Program-made: the position numbers and the translations under genes | Notes under the pieces: model-generated | What the model was told of the DNA's origin: nothing | Databases searched by the model: none | The model's input: the letters and a program-made list of their open reading frames with translations, nothing else | Shown: in pieces, positions 17,085 to 26,758 of the stretch | Layout: each line of letters starts with the position of its first letter | Position numbering within the stretch: position 1 is the first letter of the stretch | Assembly (NCBI GenBank): GCA_910578215.1 | Contig: CAJTPH010000011.1 | Coordinates: forward strand, 15,860 to 79,859 | Length of the DNA: 64,000 nt | Direction of reading: 5' to 3' | From: an uncultured Acetatifactor sp. | Lineage (GTDB): Bacteria > Bacillota > Clostridia > Lachnospirales > Lachnospiraceae

Positions 17085-18494
17085 CTATTTCTTTTTTAAG
17101 AACCTTTCTATCAGTCCGGCATCCTTGCACTTTTTAAAAACAACGCCCAAAGCAAGCACATATGCCACAATTGCAATTATCCGCAATACCATATTCGTAT
17201 AGAGGAGATTCATACCGCCGGTAATAAGCATCATCGTTCCGACTATTGCTACAACAAGCTTGTAGTTATACACTTCCCCATAGCCGTATTTTTTTACCAG
17301 CAGCATATGAATGACCAGCAGAAAAAGAAAACCTGCCAATGTGGTATACGCTGCCGCAATATATCCAAACATGGGAATAAACACGGCATTGAGACCAAGA
17401 TTCAGCAATGCGGCGGCGGCGCTGGCAAATGCCATGCCTATTGTCTTTTTTTCAAACTGCTCCACATTGACAAACATGGTATATAAGAACTGGCACACGC
17501 ATCCCATGGCAACCGGCGGCATGACAAATTTGGCATCCATATAGCTCTGTCCTCCCATGACAAGCAGAACCTCCGGCGCTAAAATCATTATTCCCACAGC
17601 AAGATAGCAAAACCCGGCAATATATACTTTGGAGACCTTTCTTATGGCTACGTAATCCTTTATATGCAGCTTATCCCCCAGCCATGGTGAAAAAGCGTTA
17701 TTCATTGACGTCATAAGAATAGTAACCATGGCCCCGCAGCTATAAGCCACGCTGTACAGCGCATTATACTCAGACCCGCATATTTTTGTAATCATGACAC
17801 GGTCCACTGAGTTGAGCACCGTTAAAGACAACAGATGCGGAATGTATGGCAAGCATACCTTAAGCGCATATTTCCAGGCAGAAAAATCTATCCTTTTTCC
17901 GCTGCATGCTATCATGAGGTACAGAAACAGCCCTACCAATATCGTAGGCATTACCCCGCCCAAAATTCGTCCAAATAAGCCGTCCCTTAAGCTGTAAACC
18001 AAAAACAGCGAAAGAAAAGTCGAGCCGAAGGCAGTTCCAAGCGCTATGGCAACAGAGGTTTTGTACCTGTAAAAATACCTTTCGGAAATCTGATAAATAT
18101 TTATAGCCACATAAAATCCACAGTAAATCAGCATTAAATTAATGTATAACGGATTAATTTCCATAAAGGCGCTTAACGGCGCCATAAAAATATTGCATAA
18201 GACAAGCCAGACAGTCGTTGACACGCTGCTTAATGTTAATATGGAAAAAATATACTGCTTAAATTTGTCTTTATAATCAAACTTTGCGCTTATCAGACTG
18301 GCTTCCAGATTAAGCGTCACAAATATGATTACTATGCCCTGCCACGAAATAAAATTATTGTAGTCTCCATACTGCTGCTTTGTTAAAAGCCTGGTAAAAA
18401 GAGGGGTGGTCAGTAATGATATACACTTTAATATGAGATTTGATATGGTATACCAAATTCCCGATTTCAATACCATTGAATTTTGGGGGTCCAT
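17085..18494 (-). CDS. wzx: Wzx-type oligosaccharide flippase of operon A
   Basis: A 469-residue polytopic protein with about 12-14 membrane helices, of the MATE-like polysaccharide exporter family. The N-terminal LTTPLFTRLLTKQQYGDYNNF pattern (TPLFTRLL..YG) is shared with the operon B flippase at 38953, and they look like distant paralogues. It should move the lipid-linked repeat unit across the membrane. ATG at 18494 with GGGAG 8 bases upstream. Confidence 0.9.
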   Translation of the reverse strand: MDPQNSMVLKSGIWYTISNLILKCISLLTTPLFTRLLTKQQYGDYNNFISWQGIVIIFVTLNLEASLISAKFDYKDKFKQYIFSILTLSSVSTTVWLVLCNIFMAPLSAFMEINPLYINLMLIYCGFYVAINIYQISERYFYRYKTSVAIALGTAFGSTFLSLFLVYSLRDGLFGRILGGVMPTILVGLFLYLMIACSGKRIDFSAWKYALKVCLPYIPHLLSLTVLNSVDRVMITKICGSEYNALYSVAYSCGAMVTILMTSMNNAFSPWLGDKLHIKDYVAIRKVSKVYIAGFCYLAVGIMILAPEVLLVMGGQSYMDAKFVMPPVAMGCVCQFLYTMFVNVEQFEKKTIGMAFASAAAALLNLGLNAVFIPMFGYIAAAYTTLAGFLFLLVIHMLLVKKYGYGEVYNYKLVVAIVGTMMLITGGMNLLYTNMVLRIIAIVAYVLALGVVFKKCKDAGLIERFLKKK

Positions 18495-18537
18495 TATGTC
18501 CGCTCCCTTCTCCGTCTAAGCTTATGTTTTACCGTTC

Positions 18538-19731
18538 TCAGGCTTTGACCGTATCATCTAAGGCAATTGCGCACATAGTCATCCATATGCTGAGCCCGCA
18601 ATTAAAGGAAGTGGAAAAAAAGGGCTGTACATATGCAGTCAGCATATATGCGCCGCATATTGCCAGGATATGCACTTTTTTTGTTTTGGATCTTTTGCAG
18701 AGGATACGCCCCACAAACACAATGTGCGTCAAGGCGGCAAGCCCCAGTCCAACATATCCGTAAGACATCAGGATTTCTATAACGAAATTATGGGGCGGCT
18801 CATATATGTCATAAAACATGAAATGATTGGAACCCGAGCCAAGCCAATGATTGTATTCTTCAAATTTCTCCATGGCGACCTGCCAAATCAAAGACCTGAT
18901 ATCACTCTTTACAACATCGCTTTCGGTGAACACTCTGAGAGCCCGAATCACCGAATCCTGTATGGCAGGAACACGGTCCATCAAAATAAACAGTGCAATA
19001 ATTCCCAAAACTGCGGCCACAATTAATTTTACAGCCTTTTTAATGTCCCATTTAGTAAACAAATTTATAAACCCAAAAATGAAAACGCACATTCCCAGCG
19101 CCGTTCTTGAACCGGTCGTCAGTATGACAAAAAAGGAAAGTATTAAAGCCAGATAACACCTAACGACTATTTTCCTGGAATCCGCATTATTCTTGTTTTT
19201 GGAAATATAATAAAACAAAACCGGGAACAGTAAATACAATATGCTGGCACAATAGTTTGAGGAAAATGCGCCAAATATGGAGCTTCGTCCGTCCGGAATT
19301 CCATTGAGCAGCACATGAATCAAATAATATACCGAAAATAAAATACAAAATAAGGAAGCTGCCTTTACAACGCACTTAAGATTAATTAAACCGCTTGACA
19401 ATACCGAAAAAAAACCTACGCTTACATATATCTGAGCCATCAGCACCACGGACCTCTGCATTGCAACTCTGTCAATCTCCAAAACAAACATACTTTGCAA
19501 TAACAGCAGGCAGAATAACATTACAAGAAATATCCATCCGATTCTTCTGAATTGTAATATTTCCCTTCTCATAGCTGTATTGGGATACCTTTTTGACACA
19601 ACGCACAATACAGCAAGAATGACCACCACAAATGCCAGCGAGATATACGGAGACGGAAAAAAACCGGGAAATAAAAGCAGAGAAAAAACCAGACCTTCAA
19701 TTATTAATTCATACGGATTAATCCCTTTCAA
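18538..19731 (-). CDS. wzy: O-antigen polymerase/ligase-like protein (Wzy) of operon A
   Basis: A 397-residue membrane protein with about 10-12 helices and a large external loop late in the chain (residues about 290-330, with the LGSGSNHFMFYDIYEPPHNF region). The H-N pair in that loop (PPHNF) is typical of the Wzy_C/O-antigen ligase family. The TTG start at 19731 is chosen because GGGGGA lies about 8 bases upstream. It sits between the sialyltransferase-like gene and the flippase, as expected for a Wzy-dependent locus. Confidence 0.8.
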   Translation of the reverse strand: MKGINPYELIIEGLVFSLLLFPGFFPSPYISLAFVVVILAVLCVVSKRYPNTAMRREILQFRRIGWIFLVMLFCLLLLQSMFVLEIDRVAMQRSVVLMAQIYVSVGFFSVLSSGLINLKCVVKAASLFCILFSVYYLIHVLLNGIPDGRSSIFGAFSSNYCASILYLLFPVLFYYISKNKNNADSRKIVVRCYLALILSFFVILTTGSRTALGMCVFIFGFINLFTKWDIKKAVKLIVAAVLGIIALFILMDRVPAIQDSVIRALRVFTESDVVKSDIRSLIWQVAMEKFEEYNHWLGSGSNHFMFYDIYEPPHNFVIEILMSYGYVGLGLAALTHIVFVGRILCKRSKTKKVHILAICGAYMLTAYVQPFFSTSFNCGLSIWMTMCAIALDDTVKA

Positions 19732-19767
19732 AATTTTATCCCCCTATAAAGCAGCTGCGGTTTATTT

Positions 19768-20946
19768 TCAGACATCGTTTAATAACGCCCGTATAAACGC
19801 AAAATCCTCATTTTTTAATATATCTGCAGTATTTTTCCTTGCGGCCGGCATAGCTATATACTTTTCAAACTCTTTAACATCCTTAACGTTATATACGTCA
19901 GGAAAGTCGTAGACGCCTGCCTCAAGCAATTGCCCGTTATAATCCAAGCCAAATAAATCGCAGCAGTAAAGCACCTTACATCCAATCCCCATCTGGCTGA
20001 TATTTTTCCCCGCCGACGAAAACGGCGAACATATTACCTCCGGCGACAGAAAATTTACCATCATTTCAATTGGAATCCAGCTTGCGCGTTCATCGTTAAT
20101 ACAAATAGCGTTATATTTTGTCTCAAGCGCCTTATATTTTAATTTTTCCTCTCTAGGATGCGGCTTTATAACGATTCTGAAGCCGTTGATTTTACAAATT
20201 TGACGGAAAATATCTTCAATCACTTCCGTCTCATTGGGAGTCTCCTCCTCCAGCGGCTGTCCTATCCACAAAAAAATCCTTTCCGCCTCATTGCATAAAT
20301 CCATTGAGCCGCTTAAAAACTTAACCTTTTCAATCCATTCAGCATCGCAAAACAAATTATTCTGCCTGATTACCCTTCGCCCGGCCGCCTGTATCTCCGG
20401 CAGCCTTGACGGCTGCTTTGCAATGACCGCATCAATATTCGGGCTTTTTCCAATATACGTGGACGACCTGAGCCCACGAAGAAAGTTCCCTGCCGTATTA
20501 AAAAAACCTCTTTTTTTCGTTAACTGCGGAAGATAGATTTCCAACCCCTCCTCCGCTAAAATCACGTAATGTTTGTCCGTTCTGCATACCTGCTCTATCA
20601 TTTTCCCTGTCAAAACATCTGCGTCGGAAAAGCAGATCAGCAGATTGTAAACGGAGTTGTCCCTGCACATGCGTCCAAGGTCTGTTCTGGGAAAATTCCA
20701 GCCAAACTCTTTCACTTTGTTCCATTGCCTTTTTATAAACGGTCCCGAATCATGCAGATAGCTTTCTTTCTCCATGACCCTGTCAAAACAGCCTGCAACA
20801 GAATTTATATCTATATTGTATTTGGTATTGTTCATCCAGACTAACACACGCTCGGTATCTGTATTCCAATCTATCTGCATTGAATAGTACATTGACACAA
20901 GCAGGTGATATGGTGTGCAGCATACAAACCACGCTCTTTTTTTCAT
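19768..20946 (-). CDS. Sialyltransferase-like protein (GT52 / polysialyltransferase-related)
   Basis: About 392 residues. It starts with CCTPYHLLVSMYYS, the N-terminal pattern of bacterial GT52 and related sialyltransferases, and has the KPHPRE motif near 260 and SPFSSAGK near 310, which bind CMP in these families. It is therefore the best candidate for adding the legionaminate-type sugar from its CMP form, in the same operon as the CMP-sugar genes. ATGA overlap with the glycosyltransferase upstream; the TTG at 20949 is an alternative start. Confidence 0.75.
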   Translation of the reverse strand: MKKRAWFVCCTPYHLLVSMYYSMQIDWNTDTERVLVWMNNTKYNIDINSVAGCFDRVMEKESYLHDSGPFIKRQWNKVKEFGWNFPRTDLGRMCRDNSVYNLLICFSDADVLTGKMIEQVCRTDKHYVILAEEGLEIYLPQLTKKRGFFNTAGNFLRGLRSSTYIGKSPNIDAVIAKQPSRLPEIQAAGRRVIRQNNLFCDAEWIEKVKFLSGSMDLCNEAERIFLWIGQPLEEETPNETEVIEDIFRQICKINGFRIVIKPHPREEKLKYKALETKYNAICINDERASWIPIEMMVNFLSPEVICSPFSSAGKNISQMGIGCKVLYCCDLFGLDYNGQLLEAGVYDFPDVYNVKDVKEFEKYIAMPAARKNTADILKNEDFAFIRALLNDV

Positions 20947-22037
20947 CAATTTTCCCTCAGCTGACTTCTGTAATACTCAAACATCTTCTTTGAAGAATTT
21001 CTGATATTATATAGTTCGTTCCCAAAGCTTTCACGCTTTCCTGAACCGTTTTTTATTTCAAGCAATTTCTCTACCGCTTGAGCGGTATCCCTGATAGAAA
21101 CAAAGTATACATGCCCGCTTATTGCCGAACCTGCATCTACGGTATCGGCCACAACACAGCTCAAACCCGCCGCCTGTGCCTCCACCAGAGCAACGCTGAA
21201 GCCTTCAAATAAGGACGGAAAAAAGAACGCATCCATAGCGGAATAATATGTCGACGCATCCACCTTGCCCGGGCATATAACCATTTCCTGAATCCCCGCT
21301 GTCTTAATCAGAGCTTGAACGGCTTCATCTTTATCAATATCGCCCACAAGTAACAGCCTAATATTTTTATCCGCCTTATATAAATCAGAAAAAGCTTTAA
21401 TAATAAAAGGATAATTCTTTTGCTTTCCCGGCCTTCCTACATGTCCTATTAAAAATATTTCATTGTCAATATTAAGCTTCTCCCTTATTTCCTTTCGCTT
21501 TGCTTCCTTAAAAGAAAACCTTTCAACATCGATGCCGTTTTCGATTATTTCATATGAATCAGCTTGAAATATGCTCCTGCCTGCTTCCTCGCCGCACGCC
21601 AGCTTAAGAAATTGCTGTTTTTTTAACGCGGCCTTTCCCAAATAATGCAACAGCGTCACTTTCAATCCCTGATGCTTCCCTACGACAATATGGATATGTA
21701 TGATCGGCTTTATATTTTTAAATTCGTTGGCCACTATGACCGGATCGTATGCCGAATATGACATAACATGACAATGGACAAAGTTGTATTCTCCGCGTGT
21801 CAGAATTTCCCGAATACATTTCCGGTATTTCAAAACTCCCTTTTTTCTCGGAGCTACCTTTATAACATCGCAGCCCAAAGCAATGAATTCATCCTCATAG
21901 GCTAATTTTTTGTCCTCCACATTCAACAGGGAAAAATGTATGTCCTCCGGTAGTCTTCTGGCCCAGGATAGAACAACGTTTTCAATCCCTCCGCCATTGC
22001 TTGACAGCCCTATATGCAAAACCCTAATCAAATTCAA
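20946..22037 (-). CDS. GT4-family glycosyltransferase
   Basis: A 363-residue GT-B enzyme. N-terminal LHIGLSSNGGGIENVV with the acceptor-site glycine loop, LIGHVGRPGKQKN at the start of the donor domain near 195, and SLFEGFSVALVEAQ as the E-x7-E motif near 285. Sugar donor and acceptor are not predictable. The start is TTG 22037, with AGAGGTG just upstream. It is followed by the sialyltransferase-like gene with a 4-base overlap. Confidence 0.8.
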   Translation of the reverse strand: MNLIRVLHIGLSSNGGGIENVVLSWARRLPEDIHFSLLNVEDKKLAYEDEFIALGCDVIKVAPRKKGVLKYRKCIREILTRGEYNFVHCHVMSYSAYDPVIVANEFKNIKPIIHIHIVVGKHQGLKVTLLHYLGKAALKKQQFLKLACGEEAGRSIFQADSYEIIENGIDVERFSFKEAKRKEIREKLNIDNEIFLIGHVGRPGKQKNYPFIIKAFSDLYKADKNIRLLLVGDIDKDEAVQALIKTAGIQEMVICPGKVDASTYYSAMDAFFFPSLFEGFSVALVEAQAAGLSCVVADTVDAGSAISGHVYFVSIRDTAQAVEKLLEIKNGSGKRESFGNELYNIRNSSKKMFEYYRSQLREN

Positions 22038-22061
22038 GCACCTCTCCGCAAGCTTTCTGTT

Positions 22062-23075
22062 TTACAAGCCGTTAATCACACGGCCCACCTTTTGCCCCAT
22101 AATTTCAACGCTGAACCCCTGCTCAAACTTCTGCCGGGCATATTTTGTATATTTCATGTAATTTTCGGAATTATCTAATTCGCTTATTGCCTTCAGAAGC
22201 TCCTCTTTTTTCTTTTTGATAATTAACCCTGTTTTACCGGGAGCAATATAATCCCTTATAGACATATTTTCCGAAGCAATTACCGGCTTACCCAGCATCA
22301 TTGCCTGAAGGATGACCAGCTGGCCGGATGATATAGCTTCATTTTCCAAAGGTACTATCACGGCGTGGCATTTTGCCACATAACGCAGGTAATCGTCATT
22401 ATAGCAATTAGTTACTAATTCAATGCTTTTTTCGTCAACCGACGCGGGCAGTGACTCTGTTATAATATAAAGCTTTTTACTGTCCGGCCAATTATCGATC
22501 AAAAACAAATAATCCCTGTTTGACCTTCCCGCCGCCACATAGAAGCCCTCATCGCAAACCTCGGTCTTTAATTTTGTACTCTCGTCGTCAATGCCCAGCT
22601 GCAGCACAAATATTTTTGATGCCTCTATCCCAAGCTCGTTTGCGTACTTTTCCTTTTCACTGCCGGAAAAAACAAAAATTGCCCTTACATACTGCGACCT
22701 GACTCCATAGGCGACAAACCGCCGGTAAAATTTCCCAATGACTCCTTTTTTGGGCAGATAGATCAGCTCCATTATGCAGATAGCGGGCGCTTTATTCACA
22801 TTCACATGAAATAGCCTTAAATAAACAGCCAAAATAATTCCAAAAAACTGCTGCCATGCAACTATGGTCTTATACCTGTGCCTATTAAAAAAAACCTTTA
22901 ACGGAAGAAAAAAATACTTAAAATATCTTATACAGCTTCTTAGTCCCCCGTGGTCCTGATTAGAGACGCACTTCATCACATCCCAAAAACAGCCGGTTGT
23001 CTCCTCAAGCCCCTTTTGAAAATCCCAGTCCGACGGGGTATCGTAATCTACCAATATGGCATTTTTTGTTTTCAT
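22062..23075 (-). CDS. Glycosyltransferase, GT-B fold
   Basis: About 337 residues from ATG 23075 (a TTG at 23087 is possible). The N-terminal half is atypical and contains a hydrophobic stretch near 60-85. The C-terminal half has GFYVAAGRSNRDY as the donor-domain start and VPLENEAISSGQLVILQAM with the acidic donor motif, as in GT4-like enzymes. It could add a sugar or phospho-sugar within the operon A repeat unit; no donor is assignable. Confidence 0.7.
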   Translation of the reverse strand: MKTKNAILVDYDTPSDWDFQKGLEETTGCFWDVMKCVSNQDHGGLRSCIRYFKYFFLPLKVFFNRHRYKTIVAWQQFFGIILAVYLRLFHVNVNKAPAICIMELIYLPKKGVIGKFYRRFVAYGVRSQYVRAIFVFSGSEKEKYANELGIEASKIFVLQLGIDDESTKLKTEVCDEGFYVAAGRSNRDYLFLIDNWPDSKKLYIITESLPASVDEKSIELVTNCYNDDYLRYVAKCHAVIVPLENEAISSGQLVILQAMMLGKPVIASENMSIRDYIAPGKTGLIIKKKKEELLKAISELDNSENYMKYTKYARQKFEQGFSVEIMGQKVGRVINGL

Positions 23076-23111
23076 ACGCTTTACCAAACTGTCTGCCGCC
23101 AGATTTCTCAG

Positions 23112-24332
23112 CTAGACATAATACTGCATTATGCTGCCGGCATATTGGTCTACCGAAGCATAGGTACATTTTGAACAATTTTCCTTCAATGCGTTTAGAC
23201 GTTCATCTGAATTCCAGAGCATTCTTATTTCCTCTTTTAATTGTGCTGCCGTACAGGTCTCTATCAAAACACCGTCAAAATGGTTGGTGACTACTTCAGA
23301 GATGCCTCCGTTATTGAAAGCGATCACAGGTGTCCCGCACAATATCGATTCGGCATTAGACAACCCAAACACCTCATAGCAAATGGAAGGGCATACGGAA
23401 AAGCTTGCATGACTGATTACGGTATACAATTTTTCGTCCTTGCAGAATCCCAGATACGTTATGTTATTACAGCTTGGAATATCCGATTGTAACGGTCCGG
23501 TGCCTGCAATAACAAAGTTTACCTCAGGTAACTGCTCACAAACCTCATACAAAATGTCTGCTCCCTTTTCCTTGGAAAGCCTGCCAAAATACAAAACGTA
23601 CTTTGGGGGCAAGCTTTTCAAAACGGCAGCATCTATTGTTTCCGAATGTTTATCCTCAACAAAGTTATGCAATACAACTGTTTTTTCCTTTAGCAGAGCA
23701 TTTGTATCCAGCTTCTGTTTGATAAAATTTGAAGGGCAAATTATTACGTCTATATGTTTGTAAGTGTTTCTAAGCCTCCAGAAAGCTGCCTCAATGCTTC
23801 CCAGCACGCTTTTCATTGTACTGCCGTGTATACACCTGTTTCTTATGCAATTCCCAAAGTGTCCCCCCAGGCATTTTTCGCAATTTTCATGTGCTTCGGG
23901 GTTATGCAGCATATGATTGGGACATACAAGCTGATAATCATGGGCTGTATAAACAATTTTGCAGCTGCGATTTTCCTTTTTCCTCCAGCCCGCTATTTCC
24001 AGAATAATAGAGGGAGTAAGTTGATAATTAAAATTGTTAATGTGGCACACATCCGGCCGAAAATCATCGAGAACCCTGCGAATTTGTTTACGGGCCTCCG
24101 CGGAATAAATGGTCTTAATCGGATACATCAGCTTGGAGAACCCGGAACCGCCATGAAAGTCCATATTAGATGTATAAGCGCCTGCATGATTGCCTGCACA
24201 GCGCTTTTCGTGTTCCATTCCAAAATACTGGACCTCATGACCGATTGTTTCTAAATAATTGCCCAAGTTAAACATATAAGTTTCCGATCCGCCATTGTGA
24301 TACAAAAACTTATTTATCATTAAAACCTTCAT
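23112..24332 (-). CDS. GT4-family glycosyltransferase with cysteine-rich insert
   Basis: A 406-residue GT-B enzyme. N-terminal NKFLYHNGGSETYMF; the segment HDYQLVCPNHML followed by a Cys group (ENCEKCLGGHFGNCIRNRC, about 145-165) is typical of one GT4 subgroup. The donor domain starts at VLYFGRLSKEKG, and the motif is SICYEVFGLSNAES near 320. Donor unknown. The ATG overlaps the end of the radical SAM gene by 23 bases. Confidence 0.8.
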   Translation of the reverse strand: MKVLMINKFLYHNGGSETYMFNLGNYLETIGHEVQYFGMEHEKRCAGNHAGAYTSNMDFHGGSGFSKLMYPIKTIYSAEARKQIRRVLDDFRPDVCHINNFNYQLTPSIILEIAGWRKKENRSCKIVYTAHDYQLVCPNHMLHNPEAHENCEKCLGGHFGNCIRNRCIHGSTMKSVLGSIEAAFWRLRNTYKHIDVIICPSNFIKQKLDTNALLKEKTVVLHNFVEDKHSETIDAAVLKSLPPKYVLYFGRLSKEKGADILYEVCEQLPEVNFVIAGTGPLQSDIPSCNNITYLGFCKDEKLYTVISHASFSVCPSICYEVFGLSNAESILCGTPVIAFNNGGISEVVTNHFDGVLIETCTAAQLKEEIRMLWNSDERLNALKENCSKCTYASVDQYAGSIMQYYV

Positions 24333-25518
24333 TTTCTTTGCCCTTCAGCTGCGCCGCAATATCGGCATCAACGATTTCCTCGCCGGTCTTGCCAACAAGC
24401 TGCGCCTTACTGGCTTCGCTCAACCCATTATTGACCACGGCGCACATATCGCATGTACTGCACTTATCCAGCTCCTCTTTCGTAACCCTGCCGTCTCTCA
24501 AATCCCTGCAGATCTTATTTTCATACATCGAATACCTGCCGCCAAACAGACTCTTAAGCTTGTGGGTAAACACCCACCATGCCGGCTTCCAGATATATTT
24601 GTGCATCGCAGGAGAAACGGAACCGATCATCCAGCATCCCCTATCGCAATGTCTTACCTTGCTTCTGACCTTTTCCGCTTCCGGGCTGTTCCACAATTCA
24701 TCCCAGGTCTGCGTATTCAAATTACCCATTACTTCCTTATCTTTTGTGCCATTGCAAGGCATTACATCCCCATAAGGATCGATAAAAAAGGTATCAAACG
24801 ACATATCGCAGGGAAGCAGGCGCTTCTGCCCATATATATAATTGATAAGCCCATGGTTAAAATAAGCCCTGAACCATTTTTTGGGGCTCCTGCTCTTTAA
24901 AAGCTCGTTTACCAGATCTTCAAAATGTCCGGCGACCATAGGGCGGTCATGAATGATATTCTTCGCCTCTACGAAGTAAAAACTGTTATGAAGCGAAGCC
25001 GTTGCGAATTCCATGCCCATATCATTGGATATCTGATAGAGCGGCACAAGATCAGGTGCATTTTTATCCTGCACCGTCATGCCAAACCCAACATCCCGCA
25101 TCCCCATACCACGCAGCTTTTTCAGCGTCTGGTATCCTTTCTGATAACCGTCTTCCAGACCTCTGATCTCATTGTTAGTCCTCTCCAGCCCTTCTATTGA
25201 AATGCGGATGCCGATTTGCGGAAATTCTTTAGCCAGCTCCACAATGCGGTCCGTGAAAAAACCATTTGTAGAAATAACGATTCGATCGGACTTTTTATAA
25301 AGCTCACGGACAATATCCTTCAAATCCGTACGAATAAAAGGCTCGCCGCCCGTGATATTTGTAAAATACATTTGAGGCAGCTTCCTGATTGTCTCAATGC
25401 TGATTTCCTCCTCCAGCTTAGAAGGAGCCTTATATCTATTGCACATGGAACAGCGCGCATTACAACGATATGTCACAATAACCGTACCATTCAGCTTTTT
25501 TCCTGTGTTGTTTGCCAC
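24310..25518 (-). CDS. Radical SAM/SPASM-domain protein
   Basis: A 402-residue protein. The radical SAM cluster motif CNARCSMC (C19, C23, C26) sits at the N-terminus, followed by ITGGEPF near 55. The C-terminal half has SPASM-type cysteines (PCDMSF, MPCNGT, HCDRGC, CSTCDMC). Such enzymes install difficult chemical changes on sugars, peptides or lipids; none of the nearby genes encodes a peptide precursor. Its position among glycosyltransferases suggests action on a sugar or lipid carrier, which is inference. The GTG start has GAGGG 8 bases upstream; it overlaps the first gene of the operon by 28 bases. Confidence 0.85.
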   Translation of the reverse strand: MANNTGKKLNGTVIVTYRCNARCSMCNRYKAPSKLEEEISIETIRKLPQMYFTNITGGEPFIRTDLKDIVRELYKKSDRIVISTNGFFTDRIVELAKEFPQIGIRISIEGLERTNNEIRGLEDGYQKGYQTLKKLRGMGMRDVGFGMTVQDKNAPDLVPLYQISNDMGMEFATASLHNSFYFVEAKNIIHDRPMVAGHFEDLVNELLKSRSPKKWFRAYFNHGLINYIYGQKRLLPCDMSFDTFFIDPYGDVMPCNGTKDKEVMGNLNTQTWDELWNSPEAEKVRSKVRHCDRGCWMIGSVSPAMHKYIWKPAWWVFTHKLKSLFGGRYSMYENKICRDLRDGRVTKEELDKCSTCDMCAVVNNGLSEASKAQLVGKTGEEIVDADIAAQLKGKENEGFNDK

Positions 25519-26675
25519 TTTAATACCCTCGCATCATTCCTATACAATTCAAGCGTCCTGTCCGCTATGTCATCCCACATATACTTATTACCGATAAAGG
25601 CTTTTGCCTCGTTCTTATAGCCATTTACCGTTTGCGGATTATCGCACAGTAACTGAAGCTTGTCCCGTAATTCTGCCACGTTCCCCTTTGGGAATAAAAC
25701 CGCTTTATCCTCCACTACCTCCGCGCATTCCGGAATATCGGAAGCCAGACAGCAATTGCCGTAGCTCATGGCTTCCAGCAAGCTTAGCGGCATACCCTCC
25801 AAATCGGAAGGCAGGGTATAAATATATGAATTGCTGTAGAGCTCATGCTTAATTCTTCCCTGAACAAAGCCTGTAAAGATAATCCGGTCATCGTCCTTTG
25901 CCAATTCCTTCAGCTCCTCCAAAAAAGCCTGGGTGTCAGAGCTTCCTCCCGCAATCACAAGCCTTTTATCTGTTTGGACCTGTTTAAAGGCCTCTATCAA
26001 ATATCTCCCGCCCTTTTCGGGAACAATCCTTCCCAGATAAAGAATATAGCTGTTTTGATCCAATCCCCATTTCTTTGTAATCAAATCAGCCGTTCTGAAC
26101 TTTGCTTTATTTACCCCGTTGGGAATATAACGGGTTTCTCTCCCATAAACATTCCGAAAGTACTGCTGTACGCCGGCTGATAATACAATGATTTCATCCG
26201 CATACTTCACTGCATTTCTTTCGCCCTGCATAATATAAGCGCTTGCCAGCCTTCCCCATTTCGCCCTTTGGTGGTCCAGTCCGTGAACTGTGACAATCAC
26301 CCTTTTTTTTGCCAGCTTGGGCAGCCAACACATAAAAGCAGGCCCCTCCGCATGGATATGAACAACATCAAATTTTCCAAATGCTGCTCTCAGGCTTGCG
26401 GATATGGAAGATGTTATTGCAGCCAGTCCACGCCTTTTAACGGTAAATACCTTTCTGATTTTTACGCCTTTATATTCCGTACCTTTCCCCGCGTCAAACT
26501 CGGCGCCCGACACATGGTGGCCCGACCGATTAAAGCAAGTCACAGAGTGCCCCTTTTCAGCCATACGGGTAGAAAGTTCTTCCACAACGACCTCCACACC
26601 GCCTTCCCTGGAAGGGATACGCTTATGACCGAACATCGCGATACGCAGTTCCCGGTTTTTTACTGTAGCAGCCAT
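25491..26675 (-). CDS. GT4-family glycosyltransferase, first gene of operon A
   Basis: A 394-residue GT-B enzyme whose N-terminus (FGHKRIPSREGGVEVVVEEL) belongs to the DUF1972/rhamnosyltransferase-like group; YLGRIVPEKGG starts the donor domain near 220 and DLEGMPLSLLEAM is the E-x7-E motif near 290. Its ATG directly adjoins the 24-bp box of the three operons (26676-26699), and the AAAGGGG of the box lies 7 bases upstream as its ribosome site. Operon C also begins with a DUF1972-type transferase. Confidence 0.85.
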   Translation of the reverse strand: MAATVKNRELRIAMFGHKRIPSREGGVEVVVEELSTRMAEKGHSVTCFNRSGHHVSGAEFDAGKGTEYKGVKIRKVFTVKRRGLAAITSSISASLRAAFGKFDVVHIHAEGPAFMCWLPKLAKKRVIVTVHGLDHQRAKWGRLASAYIMQGERNAVKYADEIIVLSAGVQQYFRNVYGRETRYIPNGVNKAKFRTADLITKKWGLDQNSYILYLGRIVPEKGGRYLIEAFKQVQTDKRLVIAGGSSDTQAFLEELKELAKDDDRIIFTGFVQGRIKHELYSNSYIYTLPSDLEGMPLSLLEAMSYGNCCLASDIPECAEVVEDKAVLFPKGNVAELRDKLQLLCDNPQTVNGYKNEAKAFIGNKYMWDDIADRTLELYRNDARVLKWQTTQEKS

Positions 26676-26699
26676 TAATTATCCCCTTTAGCGGCCAAA
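26676..26699 (-). repeat. Putative recombination box, operon A copy
   Basis: A 24-bp sequence ending at the ATG of operon A and identical, in inverted orientation, to 49591-49614 before operon C. A 21-bp version lies at 48025-48045 before operon B. Read toward the operon its core is GGCCGCTAAAGGGGATAA. It is the operon-proximal end of the 80-bp repeat. Confidence 0.8.
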
Positions 26700-26758
26700 C
26701 AGCGGGAAGCCCTGAATTTCAGGGCTTCCCCGGGGTGGCTGACCATTATTTGTACTGC
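26679..26758 (-). repeat. 80-bp leader repeat, copy before operon A
   Basis: Identical at 78 of 80 positions to 48025-48104, in the same orientation, and in both places just upstream of the first gene of a leftward operon. It contains the box, the hairpin (26704-26730) and a conserved CAGTACAAATAATGG at its far end. The flanking sequence differs completely beyond both ends. No strong promoter is visible upstream (best candidate TCGACA-N16-TACATT at 26848-26875). Confidence 0.85.
26704..26730 (-). terminator. Perfect hairpin in the operon A leader
   Basis: Arms GGGAAGCCCTGAA and its exact complement around one central base, so a stem of about 11-12 bp. On the minus strand it is followed by GCTGTTTGG rather than a U-run, so termination would be weak or factor-dependent. 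It could block read-through into operon A or be bound by an antiterminator; both are inferences. Confidence 0.45.
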
